Positions 44,223-53,098 are shown, counted from the stretch's first letter. The stretch: DNA of 64,000 bases from Rhizobium sp. CB3090 (GCF_029714285.1 NZ_CP121663.1:1426001-1490000), one strand, 5' to 3'. The notes: generated from the sequence alone by a model not told the origin. Program-made: numbers and translations.

Positions 44223-44332
44223 GTCATCCTCCTCCACGTTTGTTTGTGCTGCCGCCGGCCCGTCTTGCGGCCCCGGTTTCGCCAGTCCCATTTAACACTG
44301 GCCTCGTGCAGAACTATCTGGTAAGCAAGAAA

Positions 44333-44346
44333 ATGAAACGTTTCAT
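44333..44346. promoter_or_regulatory. LacI-type operator 1
   Basis: ATGAAACGTTTCAT is a perfect 14-bp palindrome with the central CG typical of LacI/PurR/CcpA-family operators. It is 111 bp upstream of the binding-protein start and 231 bp upstream of the ATPase start. Its probable ligand is the LacI-family protein encoded at 39421-40461. Confidence 0.75.
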
Positions 44347-44420
44347 ATCGTGCTTGAAAACCGCTCCTCCACGGTCTCCACCTGGAGCATGAGACGGCAA
44401 ATGTAAAAAGTCAATAAGAA

Positions 44421-44434
44421 ATGAAACGTTTCAT
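44421..44434. promoter_or_regulatory. LacI-type operator 2
   Basis: An identical copy of ATGAAACGTTTCAT, centred 88 bp from operator 1, close to eight helical turns. The pair could support DNA looping that represses both divergent promoters together. A GGAGGAG follows immediately. Confidence 0.75.
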
Positions 44435-44577
44435 GGAGGAGATTGCCGGGTGCATTTGAAACGAAGGTGCTGGGCTGTTTTGCGCGGCTGAATGCTCGAA
44501 AAATCCGCAGCAAGATATGCATAAACTGCGCGACTATTCCTGCAGAAAAGGGTCGCCGGAAAGCAAGTGGGAGCGAG

Positions 44578-45645
44578 ATGGCTGAGGTCAATATTTCAGG
44601 GGCGCGGAAGGCCTACGGTGGCCTGAATGTCCTGCATGGCATAAATATAGAAATTCGCGACGGCGAGTTTGTGGTGCTCGTCGGCCCGTCCGGTTGCGGC
44701 AAGTCGACCCTGTTGCGCATGGTCGCAGGGCTTGAAAGCATCACGGGGGGCACCATTTCGATCGGCGGAAAGATCGTCAACAATCTGCCGCCGAAAGATC
44801 GCGATATCGCGATGGTCTTCCAGAGCTATGCGCTCTATCCGCACAAGACCGTCGCCGAAAATATGGTCTTTGCGCTGCGCCTGCAGAAGCAACCGGCCGA
44901 CATCATCAAACAGCGCCTGCAAGCCGCGGCCGAAACACTCGACCTTGTGCCTTATCTGGATCGTTATCCGCGCCAGCTTTCGGGCGGCCAGCGGCAGCGC
45001 GTGGCGATGGGCCGAGCTATCGTCAGATCGCCGCAGGTGTTTCTGTTCGACGAACCGCTGTCGAACCTTGATGCCAAGCTGCGCGTACAGATGCGCAAGG
45101 AGATCAAGGAGCTGCACCAGCGGCTGAAGACAACGACCATCTATGTCACCCATGACCAGGTCGAAGCCATGACCATGGCCGACAAGATCGTGGTGATGCA
45201 GGGCGGTAATGTCGAGCAGATCGGCACGCCTCTGGAACTTTACGACCGCCCCCGCAATACGTTCGTGGCAACCTTCATCGGCTCGCCGTCAATGAATCTT
45301 CTGAAAGGTCGGTATAAGGCTGACGGCGCAATCTTCGTCACGGAGACCGGCGACGAGATCGCGCTCGGTTTCACGCCGGAGGCCTCCGACGGACAGTCTG
45401 TGCTCCTGGGCGTGCGGCCTGAACACGTGTCACTCACCGAAAGCGGCCTGCAGGCGACCGTCAACGTCACCGAACCCACCGGCCATGAGACGATGGTGTT
45501 CCTGCGCTATGGGTCGGGCGAGCTCGTCGCGGTATTTTCGGAACGTCACGATTTTGGGCCAGGACAGGCCGTCGCAATAGCCCCCCGTCCAGGCAAGCTT
45601 CATCTTTTTGATGCGGCATCGGGCAAAACGTTGCGGCCCGATTGA
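44578..45645 (+). CDS. Sugar ABC transporter ATP-binding protein (UgpC/MalK type)
   Basis: 355 aa. Walker A GPSGCGKST, Q-loop MVFQSYALYPHKTV, signature LSGGQRQR, Walker B VFLFDEPLSNLDAKLR, H-loop YVTHDQVEAM, then a C-terminal OB/TOBE regulatory domain with LGVRPEHVSL. It is transcribed divergently from the rest of its transporter and shares the operator region. ATG 44578 was used because the family start AEVNISGARKAYGG begins there. Confidence 0.92.
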   Translation: MAEVNISGARKAYGGLNVLHGINIEIRDGEFVVLVGPSGCGKSTLLRMVAGLESITGGTISIGGKIVNNLPPKDRDIAMVFQSYALYPHKTVAENMVFALRLQKQPADIIKQRLQAAAETLDLVPYLDRYPRQLSGGQRQRVAMGRAIVRSPQVFLFDEPLSNLDAKLRVQMRKEIKELHQRLKTTTIYVTHDQVEAMTMADKIVVMQGGNVEQIGTPLELYDRPRNTFVATFIGSPSMNLLKGRYKADGAIFVTETGDEIALGFTPEASDGQSVLLGVRPEHVSLTESGLQATVNVTEPTGHETMVFLRYGSGELVAVFSERHDFGPGQAVAIAPRPGKLHLFDAASGKTLRPD

Positions 45646-46015
45646 GCTCTGGGCTTCCGGATTGGTGGTTTTGCCTCGCCGCGCTACGCCCGACGGGGCA
45701 AACCTTCTGAATCTCTCCCTCAGGCAGGTCGCCGAATAGCCCAGAGTTTTTGCAGTCCCTGTAGTGTCTCGTTTTGCCCGCAACAGGCCGTATGCAAGCC
45801 CGCGCCAAACGAGGTGATTTAGCACCTAGAAATTCAGCCTTTGGTAGTATAAAATTAGAAAGCGGACAAGTTTTCCCCGACACTTGGGCGCGCTAAGTGA
45901 GCCGTTGTTCGGTTCCCGGCTCTGTCTTGCCCCACAAGGCAGAGCCGAACCTTCCACGAGAAGGAAGGCATCATAGCCAACTTCATGTGCTCACGCCGCT
46001 AAGACAAGGAATTCA
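45646..46015. other. Convergent intergenic region with hairpins
   Basis: 370 bp between the + strand ATPase gene and the minus-strand permease gene; no gene is supported. CTCTGGGC (45647-45654) can pair with GCCCAGAG (45739-45746), which is followed by TTTTT: a possible terminator for the ATPase gene with a long folded loop. A second, strong hairpin lies at 45911-45951. Confidence 0.5.
45911..45951. terminator. Strong convergent hairpin
   Basis: The left arm GGTTCCCGGCTCTGTCTTG (45911-45929) pairs with CAAGGCAGAGCCGAACC (45935-45951) through blocks of 5, 7 and 4 bp separated by small mismatches. It lies between convergent operons and neither side is followed by a long T run. Likely a transcript 3' end for one or both strands. 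Confidence 0.5.
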
Positions 46016-46915
46016 TCACTCTTTCACGGCACCGGTCATCGACGAAACATAGTAGTCGACGAAGAACGAGTAGAGGATGACGACGGGTAATGAACCGAAT
46101 AGGGCGCCCGCCATTAGCGATCCCCATTCGAAGACATCGCCGCGCACCAACTCCGTCAAAACTCCTACCGGAATGGTTTTATTTTCCGACGATTGAATGA
46201 AGGTGAGCGCGTAGATGAACTCGTTCCAGGAAAGCGTGAAGGCGAAAATGCCGGCCGATATCAGCCCGGGCACCGCTAGCGGCAGAATGATCTTCATCAG
46301 TATCTGCCAGCGGTTGGCGCCATCGACCAGCGCGCTTTCTTCCAGCTCGAAGGGTATCGACCGGAAATAGCCCATCAACAGCCATGTGCAGAATGGGATG
46401 AGGAAGGTTGGATAGGTGAAGATGAGGGCTAGCCTGGAATCGTAAATTCCAAGCTTGAAGACAATGAAGGCCAAGGGGATGAAAAGGATCGAAGGCGGAA
46501 CGAGGTAGGCCAGAAAAATCAGCAATCCGATCGGACGCGAGCCCGTAAAGCGCACGCGCTCGATGGCATAGGCACCAAAAATCGACGCCAGCAGCGACAG
46601 CGCCGTCGATCCCACCGCCACTAGTATCGTATTCCACAGCCAACCTGGATAGGAGGTTTCGAAGAACAGGTACTTGATGTGATCGAGCGTCGGCCTCACA
46701 ACCCAGAAGGGGCTGTAATTATTGTAGTCGGTCAACTGTGCGTTCGGCTTGATGGCCGTTATGGCCATCCAATAGAAGGGAAACAGAAGCACGAAGACGA
46801 AGACCGCCATCGGCAGATAGAGCATGACGATACGGCGAGGCAGGCGGTTCAGATAGCCCATGCCCTGGACGTCGTCGGTAAGAACGGGATTGGCAGTCTC
46901 GGTTTTGATGGTCAT
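46016..46915 (-). CDS. Sugar ABC transporter permease (MalG type), second system
   Basis: 299 aa with six hydrophobic segments, an EAA loop ESALVDGANRWQILMKIILPLAVPG and a family-typical C-terminal YYVSSMTGAVKE. It is the last gene of the second sugar operon, 15 nt after the other permease. Confidence 0.92.
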   Translation of the reverse strand: MTIKTETANPVLTDDVQGMGYLNRLPRRIVMLYLPMAVFVFVLLFPFYWMAITAIKPNAQLTDYNNYSPFWVVRPTLDHIKYLFFETSYPGWLWNTILVAVGSTALSLLASIFGAYAIERVRFTGSRPIGLLIFLAYLVPPSILFIPLAFIVFKLGIYDSRLALIFTYPTFLIPFCTWLLMGYFRSIPFELEESALVDGANRWQILMKIILPLAVPGLISAGIFAFTLSWNEFIYALTFIQSSENKTIPVGVLTELVRGDVFEWGSLMAGALFGSLPVVILYSFFVDYYVSSMTGAVKE

Positions 46916-46930
46916 GGCGTTCTCCCGATC

Positions 46931-47866
46931 TCAGTCCTGTCCGCCCTGCTGCCATTTGCGGCGCTGCAGACCGAAAAAGCTGAACATGATGGCGCCGAGC
47001 AGGAACGGGATCATCGCCACCGCGATCGCCGCACCCTCGCCGAGCTGACCGCCGGGGATCCCACGCTGAAAGGAAAGCGTCGCCATCAGATGCGTCGCGT
47101 TGACCGGTCCGCCTTTGGTCAGCACATAGATCAACTGGAAATCCGTGAAGGTGAACAGCACGGAAAACGTCATCACCACGGCGATGATCGGCGTCAACAT
47201 CGGCAGCGTTACATAACGGAAGCGCTGCCAACTTGTGGCACCGTCAAGGGATGCCGTCTCCTGCAGCGAAGCAGGGATCGTCTGCAGGCCGGCAAGGAGC
47301 GAAATCGCAACGAAGGGAATGCCGCGCCAGACATTGGCGATGATGACCGAGATCCGCGCGTTGGTCGGATCGCCGAGGAAATTGATCGGCCCATGGATCA
47401 GGCCGATCTTCATCAGGGACCATGAGATAATCGAAAATTGGGAATCGTAGATCCACCAGAATGCCAATCCCGAAAGCACCGTCGGAACAACCCAAGGCAG
47501 AAGCACGATTGCCCGGAAGAAGGATTTGAATGGCAAATGCTGATTGAGCAGCAGCGCCAACCAAAGGCCGAGCACGAATTTCAGGACTGAAGCAACGAAG
47601 GTGTAGAGCAACGTATTGAAGACGGACAGCCAGAAGACGGAGTCATTGGCCAGGAACTGATAATTCTCCAATCCGATAAAGCTGCCGGCGCGCCCGATCC
47701 GCGTGTCCGTGAAGCCGAGCCAGACCCCAAGTCCCAGCGGGTAGGTGAGAAAACAAACCAGAAAGATGGCTGCCGGCAACATGAAGAGGAAGCCGAGCAT
47801 ATTGTTGTTCTGCATGAGCGATCTGATCGGGCTGCGCGTCGTATCGCCGGATGTCACGGTCGACAT
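46931..47866 (-). CDS. Sugar ABC transporter permease (MalF type), second system
   Basis: 311 aa. Its first helix NNMLGFLFMLPAAIFLVCFLTYP and the EAA loop ETASLDGATSWQRFRYVTLPML are standard. ATG 47866 was chosen over an upstream in-frame start at 47911 that lies closer to the binding-protein stop and adds Cys/Pro-rich sequence. It forms the channel with the 299-aa permease. Confidence 0.92.
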   Translation of the reverse strand: MSTVTSGDTTRSPIRSLMQNNNMLGFLFMLPAAIFLVCFLTYPLGLGVWLGFTDTRIGRAGSFIGLENYQFLANDSVFWLSVFNTLLYTFVASVLKFVLGLWLALLLNQHLPFKSFFRAIVLLPWVVPTVLSGLAFWWIYDSQFSIISWSLMKIGLIHGPINFLGDPTNARISVIIANVWRGIPFVAISLLAGLQTIPASLQETASLDGATSWQRFRYVTLPMLTPIIAVVMTFSVLFTFTDFQLIYVLTKGGPVNATHLMATLSFQRGIPGGQLGEGAAIAVAMIPFLLGAIMFSFFGLQRRKWQQGGQD

Positions 47867-47930
47867 GGCATTATCTCCTGATGGACAGTCGCAGCATGCC
47901 GGCCCCGGCATGCTGCAGATCTTCGCGGGA

Positions 47931-49244
47931 TCAAACCTTGTAGTAGCGGTTTGCCCGGCGCTCAGCTTCTTTCATCGCATCCTCCGGCGTCATCTGCCCC
48001 GTCACGGCGGCGGCGAACATGTCGACGAGCACGTAGTCGGCCATGACGCCTGCCGAAGCATAGCCCAGGGGACCGGCATATCCGTTGGGGCGAAGCGTTT
48101 CCGAGGCACGGGCATAGGGTGCGTGGACCGGATCGGCGGTCCAAACGGGGTTATTGGCAAAGGCCTTCAAGGGTTGGCAGCAATAGGCGCTCGATCCTTC
48201 GATCCAGGCGTTCATCTGGTCGCCTTCCATCATGAACTTGATGTAAGCCTTGGCGGCTTCCGGATATTTGGTATGGCTGAAAAGAACCAGCGAGCTCGTC
48301 TGGTGCAGCTCGACACTCTTGCCGACCGGGCCGATCGGGAAGTTTGTGGTTCTGATATCGGCCGCGATTTCGGCAAGCTTCGGATCTTTCTTCGCCGAAT
48401 AGTAGACCGATACGCCATTTGCGATCAGCGATACTTGTCCGGCAAGGAAGGCCCGGTTGTTGTTGATGTCTTGCCAGCTTTCGGTGCCCGGAATGAAGGT
48501 CGCATAAAGATCCATGGCATAGCGGATGGCCGCGAGCGTTTCGGGGCTGTTGATCGTCACCTTGCTGTTTTCATCCACCATCTTGCCGCCATGGCTCCAA
48601 AGCAGCCAATGGGCATAATTGTTGCCGTCACCGACGGCCTTGCCATGCGGAAAGCCAGCGGGCGTGCCCTTGGCTTTCATGGCCTTGCAAAGCTCAAGGA
48701 ATCCCGCCGTATCCTTGGGGAATTCGTTGAAACCGGCGGCCTTTACATGGCTGTCCCGATAAACGACGGCATTGCCGATCGCCGTCAGCGGCATGGCGAT
48801 GAATTTGTCGCCCCGGGTTGCATAACCGCGCAGGCCGTCATACCAGCCGCCATATTTGTTGCCGAGATAGGTGGCGAGCTCCGTCAGGTCGACGAGTTTG
48901 TCAGGATACTGGTGAGCATCGTCGAACCAGCACATCACCATGTCCGGACCGGAACCGACATTGGCGGCGACGGCAGCCTTCGGTCGGATATCTTCCCAGC
49001 TTTCCTTGTCGATGCGAACTTCGACGCCCGTCGCCTCCGTGAACTTTTTGGTATTGGCAAGCCAGGCATCCTCGTCTCCCTTGACGAAGGGCGTCCAACG
49101 AAGAAGCCGGAGGCTTGCGCCCTTTTCGGGCGTGTAGCTGGGTTCGGTTTGGGCGAAAGATGGGCGTATACCGAGTGGCGAGAGGCCGGCGATACCGGCC
49201 GCTGCCGCGGATGCGGCAAGAAAGTCACGTCTCTTGAATGTCAT
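47931..49244 (-). CDS. Sugar-type periplasmic binding protein, second system
   Basis: 437 aa. A Tat-like signal (FKRRDFLAASAAAAGIAGL) ends near SFAQ. Typical blocks of extracellular solute-binding family 1 follow: GPDMVMCWFDDAHQYPDKLVDL, GDKFIAMPLTAIGNAVVYRDS, and HTKYPEAAKAYIKFMM near the C-terminus. Its length matches polyol/sugar binding proteins such as SmoE-type proteins, but the ligand cannot be assigned from sequence. It lies between the ATPase gene (150 nt) and the permease genes (64 nt). Confidence 0.9.
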   Translation of the reverse strand: MTFKRRDFLAASAAAAGIAGLSPLGIRPSFAQTEPSYTPEKGASLRLLRWTPFVKGDEDAWLANTKKFTEATGVEVRIDKESWEDIRPKAAVAANVGSGPDMVMCWFDDAHQYPDKLVDLTELATYLGNKYGGWYDGLRGYATRGDKFIAMPLTAIGNAVVYRDSHVKAAGFNEFPKDTAGFLELCKAMKAKGTPAGFPHGKAVGDGNNYAHWLLWSHGGKMVDENSKVTINSPETLAAIRYAMDLYATFIPGTESWQDINNNRAFLAGQVSLIANGVSVYYSAKKDPKLAEIAADIRTTNFPIGPVGKSVELHQTSSLVLFSHTKYPEAAKAYIKFMMEGDQMNAWIEGSSAYCCQPLKAFANNPVWTADPVHAPYARASETLRPNGYAGPLGYASAGVMADYVLVDMFAAAVTGQMTPEDAMKEAERRANRYYKV

Positions 49245-49394
49245 GATACTCCTCCTTTTTAAAACGGGAGCGAATCCCCGGCGCCCACCTTCCCGTCCGG
49301 GTGAACGCCGACCATCGCATCCGACCTGCCGGATGCTTCTGCCGCAATGGTTGAACGGGAAGACTCCTCTTCTTCCCGCTCTCCTGAAGCGGCT

Positions 49395-50462
49395 TCAGAC
49401 AGTCAATCTCTGACCGCTTTCGGCGTCGAAGAGATGGACATGCGGCACATCGATGGAAATGCGCAGCGTATCGCCGGGTTGGGCATCGATCCGTTCCCGG
49501 AAGACGCAGTTGACATCGCTGCCGCCAAACCGAACCGTCATTTGCGTTTCATAGCCGGTCGGCTCGATCACGATGATTTCTGCCGGCAGGCCGTTGTCGT
49601 CGGGCGTGATATATTCCGGACGCAGCCCATAGATGAGGTCGCGACCCGTCGCGCCGGCCGGCGGATTTGCGATCGGCAGCACGGTTCCGTCCGACGCGAT
49701 GAAACGGCCATCACTCTCCACATCGAGGCGGCCCTTGATCATGTTCATCGCCGGCGAACCGATGAAGCCTGCGACGAAAAGATTGGCCGGCTTGTCGTAA
49801 AGATCCAGCGGCCTTCCCACTTGCTCCACGACGCCGTCATGCATGACGACGATCTTGTCGGCCATCGTCATCGCCTCGATCTGATCATGCGTGACGTAGA
49901 CGGTCGTGGTGCCAAGACGCTGATGAAGTCCCTTGATCTCCGCACGCATGGCAACCCGGAGCTTTGCATCGAGATTGGAAAGCGGTTCGTCGAAGAGGAA
50001 GACCTGTGGATCGCGCACGATCGCCCGGCCCATGGCGACACGCTGTCGCTGACCACCGGAAAGCTGGCGGGGATAGCGGTCGAGCAATTTGGTGAGACCG
50101 AGAATATCCGCGGCCTTTTTGACACGCTGATCCATGTCCGCTTTCGGCGAGCGTTTGAGCATCAGCGAGAAAGCCATGTTCTGTGCCACCGACATATGCG
50201 GATAAAGCGCATAATTCTGAAACACCATCGCTATGTCGCGGTCGCCGGGCGCCACGCCATTGACGACGCGATTGCCGATACGGATCTCGCCGGCGGAAAT
50301 GTTCTCGAGCCCGGCAAGCATTCTGAGAAGTGTGGACTTTCCACATCCGGACGGCCCGACCAAGATCACAAACTCCCCGTCCGCAATCTCGATGTTCACG
50401 CCCTTGATGACCGGAAACGCTCCGAATGATTTCCTGACATCGACAAACTCGACACCTGCCAT
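49395..50462 (-). CDS. Sugar ABC transporter ATP-binding protein (UgpC/MalK type), second system
   Basis: 355 aa. Walker A GPSGCGKST, Q-loop MVFQNYALYPHMSV, signature LSGGQRQR, Walker B VFLFDEPLSNLDAKLR, and H-loop YVTHDQIEAM are present. The C-terminal regulatory domain has YGLRPEYITP. Unlike the first system, it is co-transcribed with its permeases, behind the SDR gene. Confidence 0.93.
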   Translation of the reverse strand: MAGVEFVDVRKSFGAFPVIKGVNIEIADGEFVILVGPSGCGKSTLLRMLAGLENISAGEIRIGNRVVNGVAPGDRDIAMVFQNYALYPHMSVAQNMAFSLMLKRSPKADMDQRVKKAADILGLTKLLDRYPRQLSGGQRQRVAMGRAIVRDPQVFLFDEPLSNLDAKLRVAMRAEIKGLHQRLGTTTVYVTHDQIEAMTMADKIVVMHDGVVEQVGRPLDLYDKPANLFVAGFIGSPAMNMIKGRLDVESDGRFIASDGTVLPIANPPAGATGRDLIYGLRPEYITPDDNGLPAEIIVIEPTGYETQMTVRFGGSDVNCVFRERIDAQPGDTLRISIDVPHVHLFDAESGQRLTV

Positions 50463-50568
50463 AAAAGCTCCTCCCAGAACTTTGTCCTCATTTTTGACCT
50501 CGATCTGCCGGTGACCCCATCCTCCAGGGATATCACAGCCAGAACGTCACCAATTCGCTTTCGGCATC

Positions 50569-51345
50569 CTATCCCCTGCCGACGAGCGGCATCTTTGTCG
50601 CCATCACCGTCATGGTCAGGACGTTTGCCTCCAACGGAAGGCTTGCCATGTAGACGACGGCACGAGCGACATGCTCGGCGGAAATCGTCGGTTCGCTGGC
50701 GATTTCTCCATTTGCCTGCAGCACACCGGAACCCATCCTTGCAGTCATTTCCGTTGCGGCATTGCCGATATCGATCTGGCCGCACGCGATATCGAATGGC
50801 CGCCCGTCGAGTGCGGTTGATTTGGTAAGACCCGTGATCGCATGCTTGGTCGCAGTATAAGGGGCGGAATTCGGTCTCGGCGTCGTCGCCGAAATCGATC
50901 CATTGTTGATGATGCGGCCGCCGCGGGGCTCCTGTGACTTCATTAGCCTGAACGCCTGCTGCGTGCAAAGAAAAGCACCGGTGAGGTTGGCCGCGACCAC
51001 GCTGCTCCACTGATCGAAAGTGATGTCTTCGAGCGGGATCGCTGGAGCGCCGCTGCCGGCATTGTTGACGAGGAGATCGAGCCGGCCGAATTCTGCCTTG
51101 ATCTTGCCGAAGAGGTCAGCCACCTGCTCTGCAGCGCCGATATCGCAGGCGATTGCCCGCATCGTACCGCCGGTCTCGGCGGCAAGTTCGCTCGCGGCTT
51201 TTTCCAGCACATCGCTGCGGCGGCCGGTAATGACAACGGCATAACCCTCCTCGCACAGCGCCTTGGCGACGCAGCGGCCGATGCCCGTACCGCCGCCGGT
51301 GACGAGCGCGATTCGGGTTCCCGATGCAGTTTCGGATTGCCCCAT
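50569..51345 (-). CDS. SDR-family oxidoreductase in the second sugar operon
   Basis: 258 aa from ATG 51345, preceded by GGGAGGAAAAAT; ATG 51372 with AGGAG is the alternative. Seen: [14 protein letters not shown], the serine in NNGSISA and the YTATK active site. The C-terminal part contains [13 protein letters not shown]. Likely an NAD(P)-dependent dehydrogenase acting on the sugar or polyol brought in by the ABC system encoded downstream. The exact substrate is unknown. Confidence 0.87.
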   Translation of the reverse strand: MGQSETASGTRIALVTGGGTGIGRCVAKALCEEGYAVVITGRRSDVLEKAASELAAETGGTMRAIACDIGAAEQVADLFGKIKAEFGRLDLLVNNAGSGAPAIPLEDITFDQWSSVVAANLTGAFLCTQQAFRLMKSQEPRGGRIINNGSISATTPRPNSAPYTATKHAITGLTKSTALDGRPFDIACGQIDIGNAATEMTARMGSGVLQANGEIASEPTISAEHVARAVVYMASLPLEANVLTMTVMATKMPLVGRG

Positions 51346-51401
51346 CTCAGATTTTTCCTCCCTCACATGCATGTCAGGCAGATCTCCTGACGCTGTTCAG
51401 C

Positions 51402-52145
51402 TCAAACCGGATTGCCTACGGTCAGCAGAGCCTTGGTCGTTTCGTAAATACGTGTCAGATGATGCTGGAACGCCGCAACGACGGCATCTCGATCATGCCG
51501 CGCGAGCGCTTCGATGATCGATACATGATCACTGTAACTGGCTTCGATGGCGCCCGGCTGGGACATGGCGTTGCGCCGGTGATTCATCATGTAGGTGTAT
51601 AGATCGGTGACAAAATCGGCGAGGAGCAGGTTCCCGCAGGCGCGATATATCGCAATGTGGAACTCACGGTCACAAATCAGGAAACGCATCGCGTCGCCAC
51701 TGCTGAGACGCTGCGCTTCCAATAGGGCTTGCAGTTTCGCTAACGTCGGATCGTCGATCCGTTCGGCGGCGTCGCCGACAACCTTGAGCTCAATGTGGAG
51801 ACGTGCCGCGTGGACCGATTCCAGATCGTAGCTGTCGATCGCATTGGGAGAAGCGATCGTAACTGTGATGTGGCTGAGATCGACTTTGCCGACACGACTG
51901 CGGCTGCCGTGCGAAACCTCGATGATACCCTGTGCGGCCAAGGTCTGGATGGCACCGCGCACCGTTTCGCGGCTGACATGGAGAACATTGGCCAGCTCGC
52001 GTTCGCCTGGCAGCTCGTCGCCTGGCCGCAGCATATTCGTGGCGATCAAGACCATCAGCTTTTCGGCGATGACGCCACGAGCCGTTCGGCGGGCGAGGCT
52101 CCGCGCGATATTCGGTACCTCGGTCAAGAGTGGATTGACGCCCAT
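51402..52145 (-). CDS. GntR-family regulator (FCD/FadR subfamily)
   Basis: 247 aa. The winged HTH includes GDELPGERELANVLHVSRETVRGAIQTLAAQGI; the C-terminal FCD domain has ESVHAARLHIELKVV, the metal-ligand-like histidines in DREFHIAIY and YSDHVSIIEAL. ATG 52145 is preceded by GGAGG at a good distance. It leads the operon SDR-ATPase-binding protein-permeases and probably represses it. A FadR-like dyad CTGGTTGGTCCAG is found at 52161-52173 just upstream. Confidence 0.9.
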   Translation of the reverse strand: MGVNPLLTEVPNIARSLARRTARGVIAEKLMVLIATNMLRPGDELPGERELANVLHVSRETVRGAIQTLAAQGIIEVSHGSRSRVGKVDLSHITVTIASPNAIDSYDLESVHAARLHIELKVVGDAAERIDDPTLAKLQALLEAQRLSSGDAMRFLICDREFHIAIYRACGNLLLADFVTDLYTYMMNHRRNAMSQPGAIEASYSDHVSIIEALARHDRDAVVAAFQHHLTRIYETTKALLTVGNPV

Positions 52146-52160
52146 CAAGCCTCCGGTCCA

Positions 52161-52173
52161 CTGGTTGGTCCAG
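52161..52173. promoter_or_regulatory. Candidate GntR/FadR-type operator
   Basis: CTGG-TTGGT-CCAG is a 13-bp dyad located 16 bp upstream of the GntR gene. It resembles the E. coli FadR consensus core CTGGTCCGACCAG. The submotif TTGGTCC recurs near the other GntR-linked genes at 60361-60367 (minus strand) and 62173-62179. Confidence 0.45.
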
Positions 52174-52367
52174 CAGATCAGTTTATTAAAGATAGCTGAG
52201 GAAATCAGTCAAGACATTTCACGTTCAAGCGGCAGTTTGCGTCCCGCTCCCCTCGGTGGGACTGCGGAACGTGGTCTCTGGCATCGTTCCGCCGATGCAA
52301 AGTTTCAGTTGACCGTTTTCGATGGCGAGGCGACACTTGTAACCCGCAGCAAGGCAGGAGGAAAAAG

Positions 52368-52673
52368 ATGGACGAGCCAGACCGCTGGCGCCACATGGCA
52401 AGCGCACCGAAAGATGGTAGCCGGATCCTCGTCACGATCCGCCAGTCCGAACAGGGGCAGGCAGAAGTTGACCTCGCCTATTGGTCGAACGGCGATCATT
52501 TCGGTGCAGAAGGATGGCGGGCCTCAGATTCCTCGCCCGGCCGCATTATCGAATACGCCGAACCGGAATTGAAGTGCTGGATGCCGATGCCCTCGGCCAA
52601 TCTCAATCGCACCTCGATGCCCTCACCCTGGGAGGGTGACGACGCCGAGCAACTCGACGGATCTGGGATTTAA
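52368..52673 (+). CDS. Small DUF551-like hypothetical protein
   Basis: 101 aa, starting at ATG 52368 with an excellent GGCAGGAGGAAAAAG site. It opens WRHMASAPKDGSRILV and contains LAYWSNGDHFGAEGW and PELKCWMPMPS. This W-x-x-M-x-S-A-P-x-D-G plus C-terminal WMP pattern is shared by short DUF551-type proteins found in phages and bacterial genomes. Function unknown. It is divergent from the GntR gene, with 222 bp between them. Confidence 0.7.
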   Translation: MDEPDRWRHMASAPKDGSRILVTIRQSEQGQAEVDLAYWSNGDHFGAEGWRASDSSPGRIIEYAEPELKCWMPMPSANLNRTSMPSPWEGDDAEQLDGSGI

Positions 52674-52744
52674 GAACTCCCGCCGCCATGGTGCGAAGAT
52701 TCGACGTTCGGTGGTTGGAAAAATCCAGTTGCGATGACGCGCGC

Positions 52745-53088
52745 TTGCAGCTGAGGACGCCTAATTCGCCAGACAATAAGAAGCGACTCGTGGGGCTAAA
52801 GCTTTCCTTCTCCGAATCGGCCTCGCCTAGCATGGCAAGAAGCATGTTCACGGCGCATCCGCCGATCTCACTGACATTTTGTGCGACCGCCGTTATCGGC
52901 GGACAAGCGTATCGCGACAATGGATGATCGTCGTGACCGGCTATTCTGATGTCCGCGTTGCCCCGTGGCCGACCTTCAGCCCCAATTTGGGGGCGCCGCG
53001 ATTGCACCGAATGCAATACGGTCGTTGGTGCAGAGGATAGCCTTGGCGACATGACCGCCTACGCCGAGTAACCAGACCTGATATTATG
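52745..53088 (-). pseudogene. Decayed C-terminal remnant of a LacI-family regulator
   Basis: On the minus strand, three successive frames together spell a LacI-family effector-domain end: AILCTNDRIAFGAIAA (from about 53070), then KLGLKVG (about 52988), then ADIRIAGHDDHPLSRYACP through EIGGCAVNMLLAMLGEA to RFLLSGELGVLS (52956-52750). At least two frameshifts (about 52990 and 52968) separate them. The DNA-binding half is missing because the remnant abuts the start of the divergent tagatose-kinase-like gene. It was probably once the regulator of that pair. Confidence 0.75.
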
Positions 53089-53098
53089 GAGAACACAC

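Larger units (their letters stand above)
44223..44577. promoter_or_regulatory. Divergent regulatory region of the LacI-controlled sugar operon
   Basis: 355 bp between the divergent binding-protein and ATPase genes, without a recognisable protein gene. It contains two identical perfect palindromes (listed separately). There is also a GGAGGAG at 44435-44441, which precedes a 13-codon GTG frame at 44450-44491 that might be a leader peptide. The ATPase frame is open from TTG 44443, but homology starts only at ATG 44578. Confidence 0.7.

Noticed and set aside
44443..44577. N-terminal extension of the sugar ATPase from TTG 44443
   Set aside because: Family homology begins at ATG 44578; the SD at 44435-44441 is too close to the TTG.
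47745..50429. Long + strand frames (505 and 360 codons) over the second sugar operon
   Set aside because: Antisense to the binding protein and ATPase genes; no independent homology.
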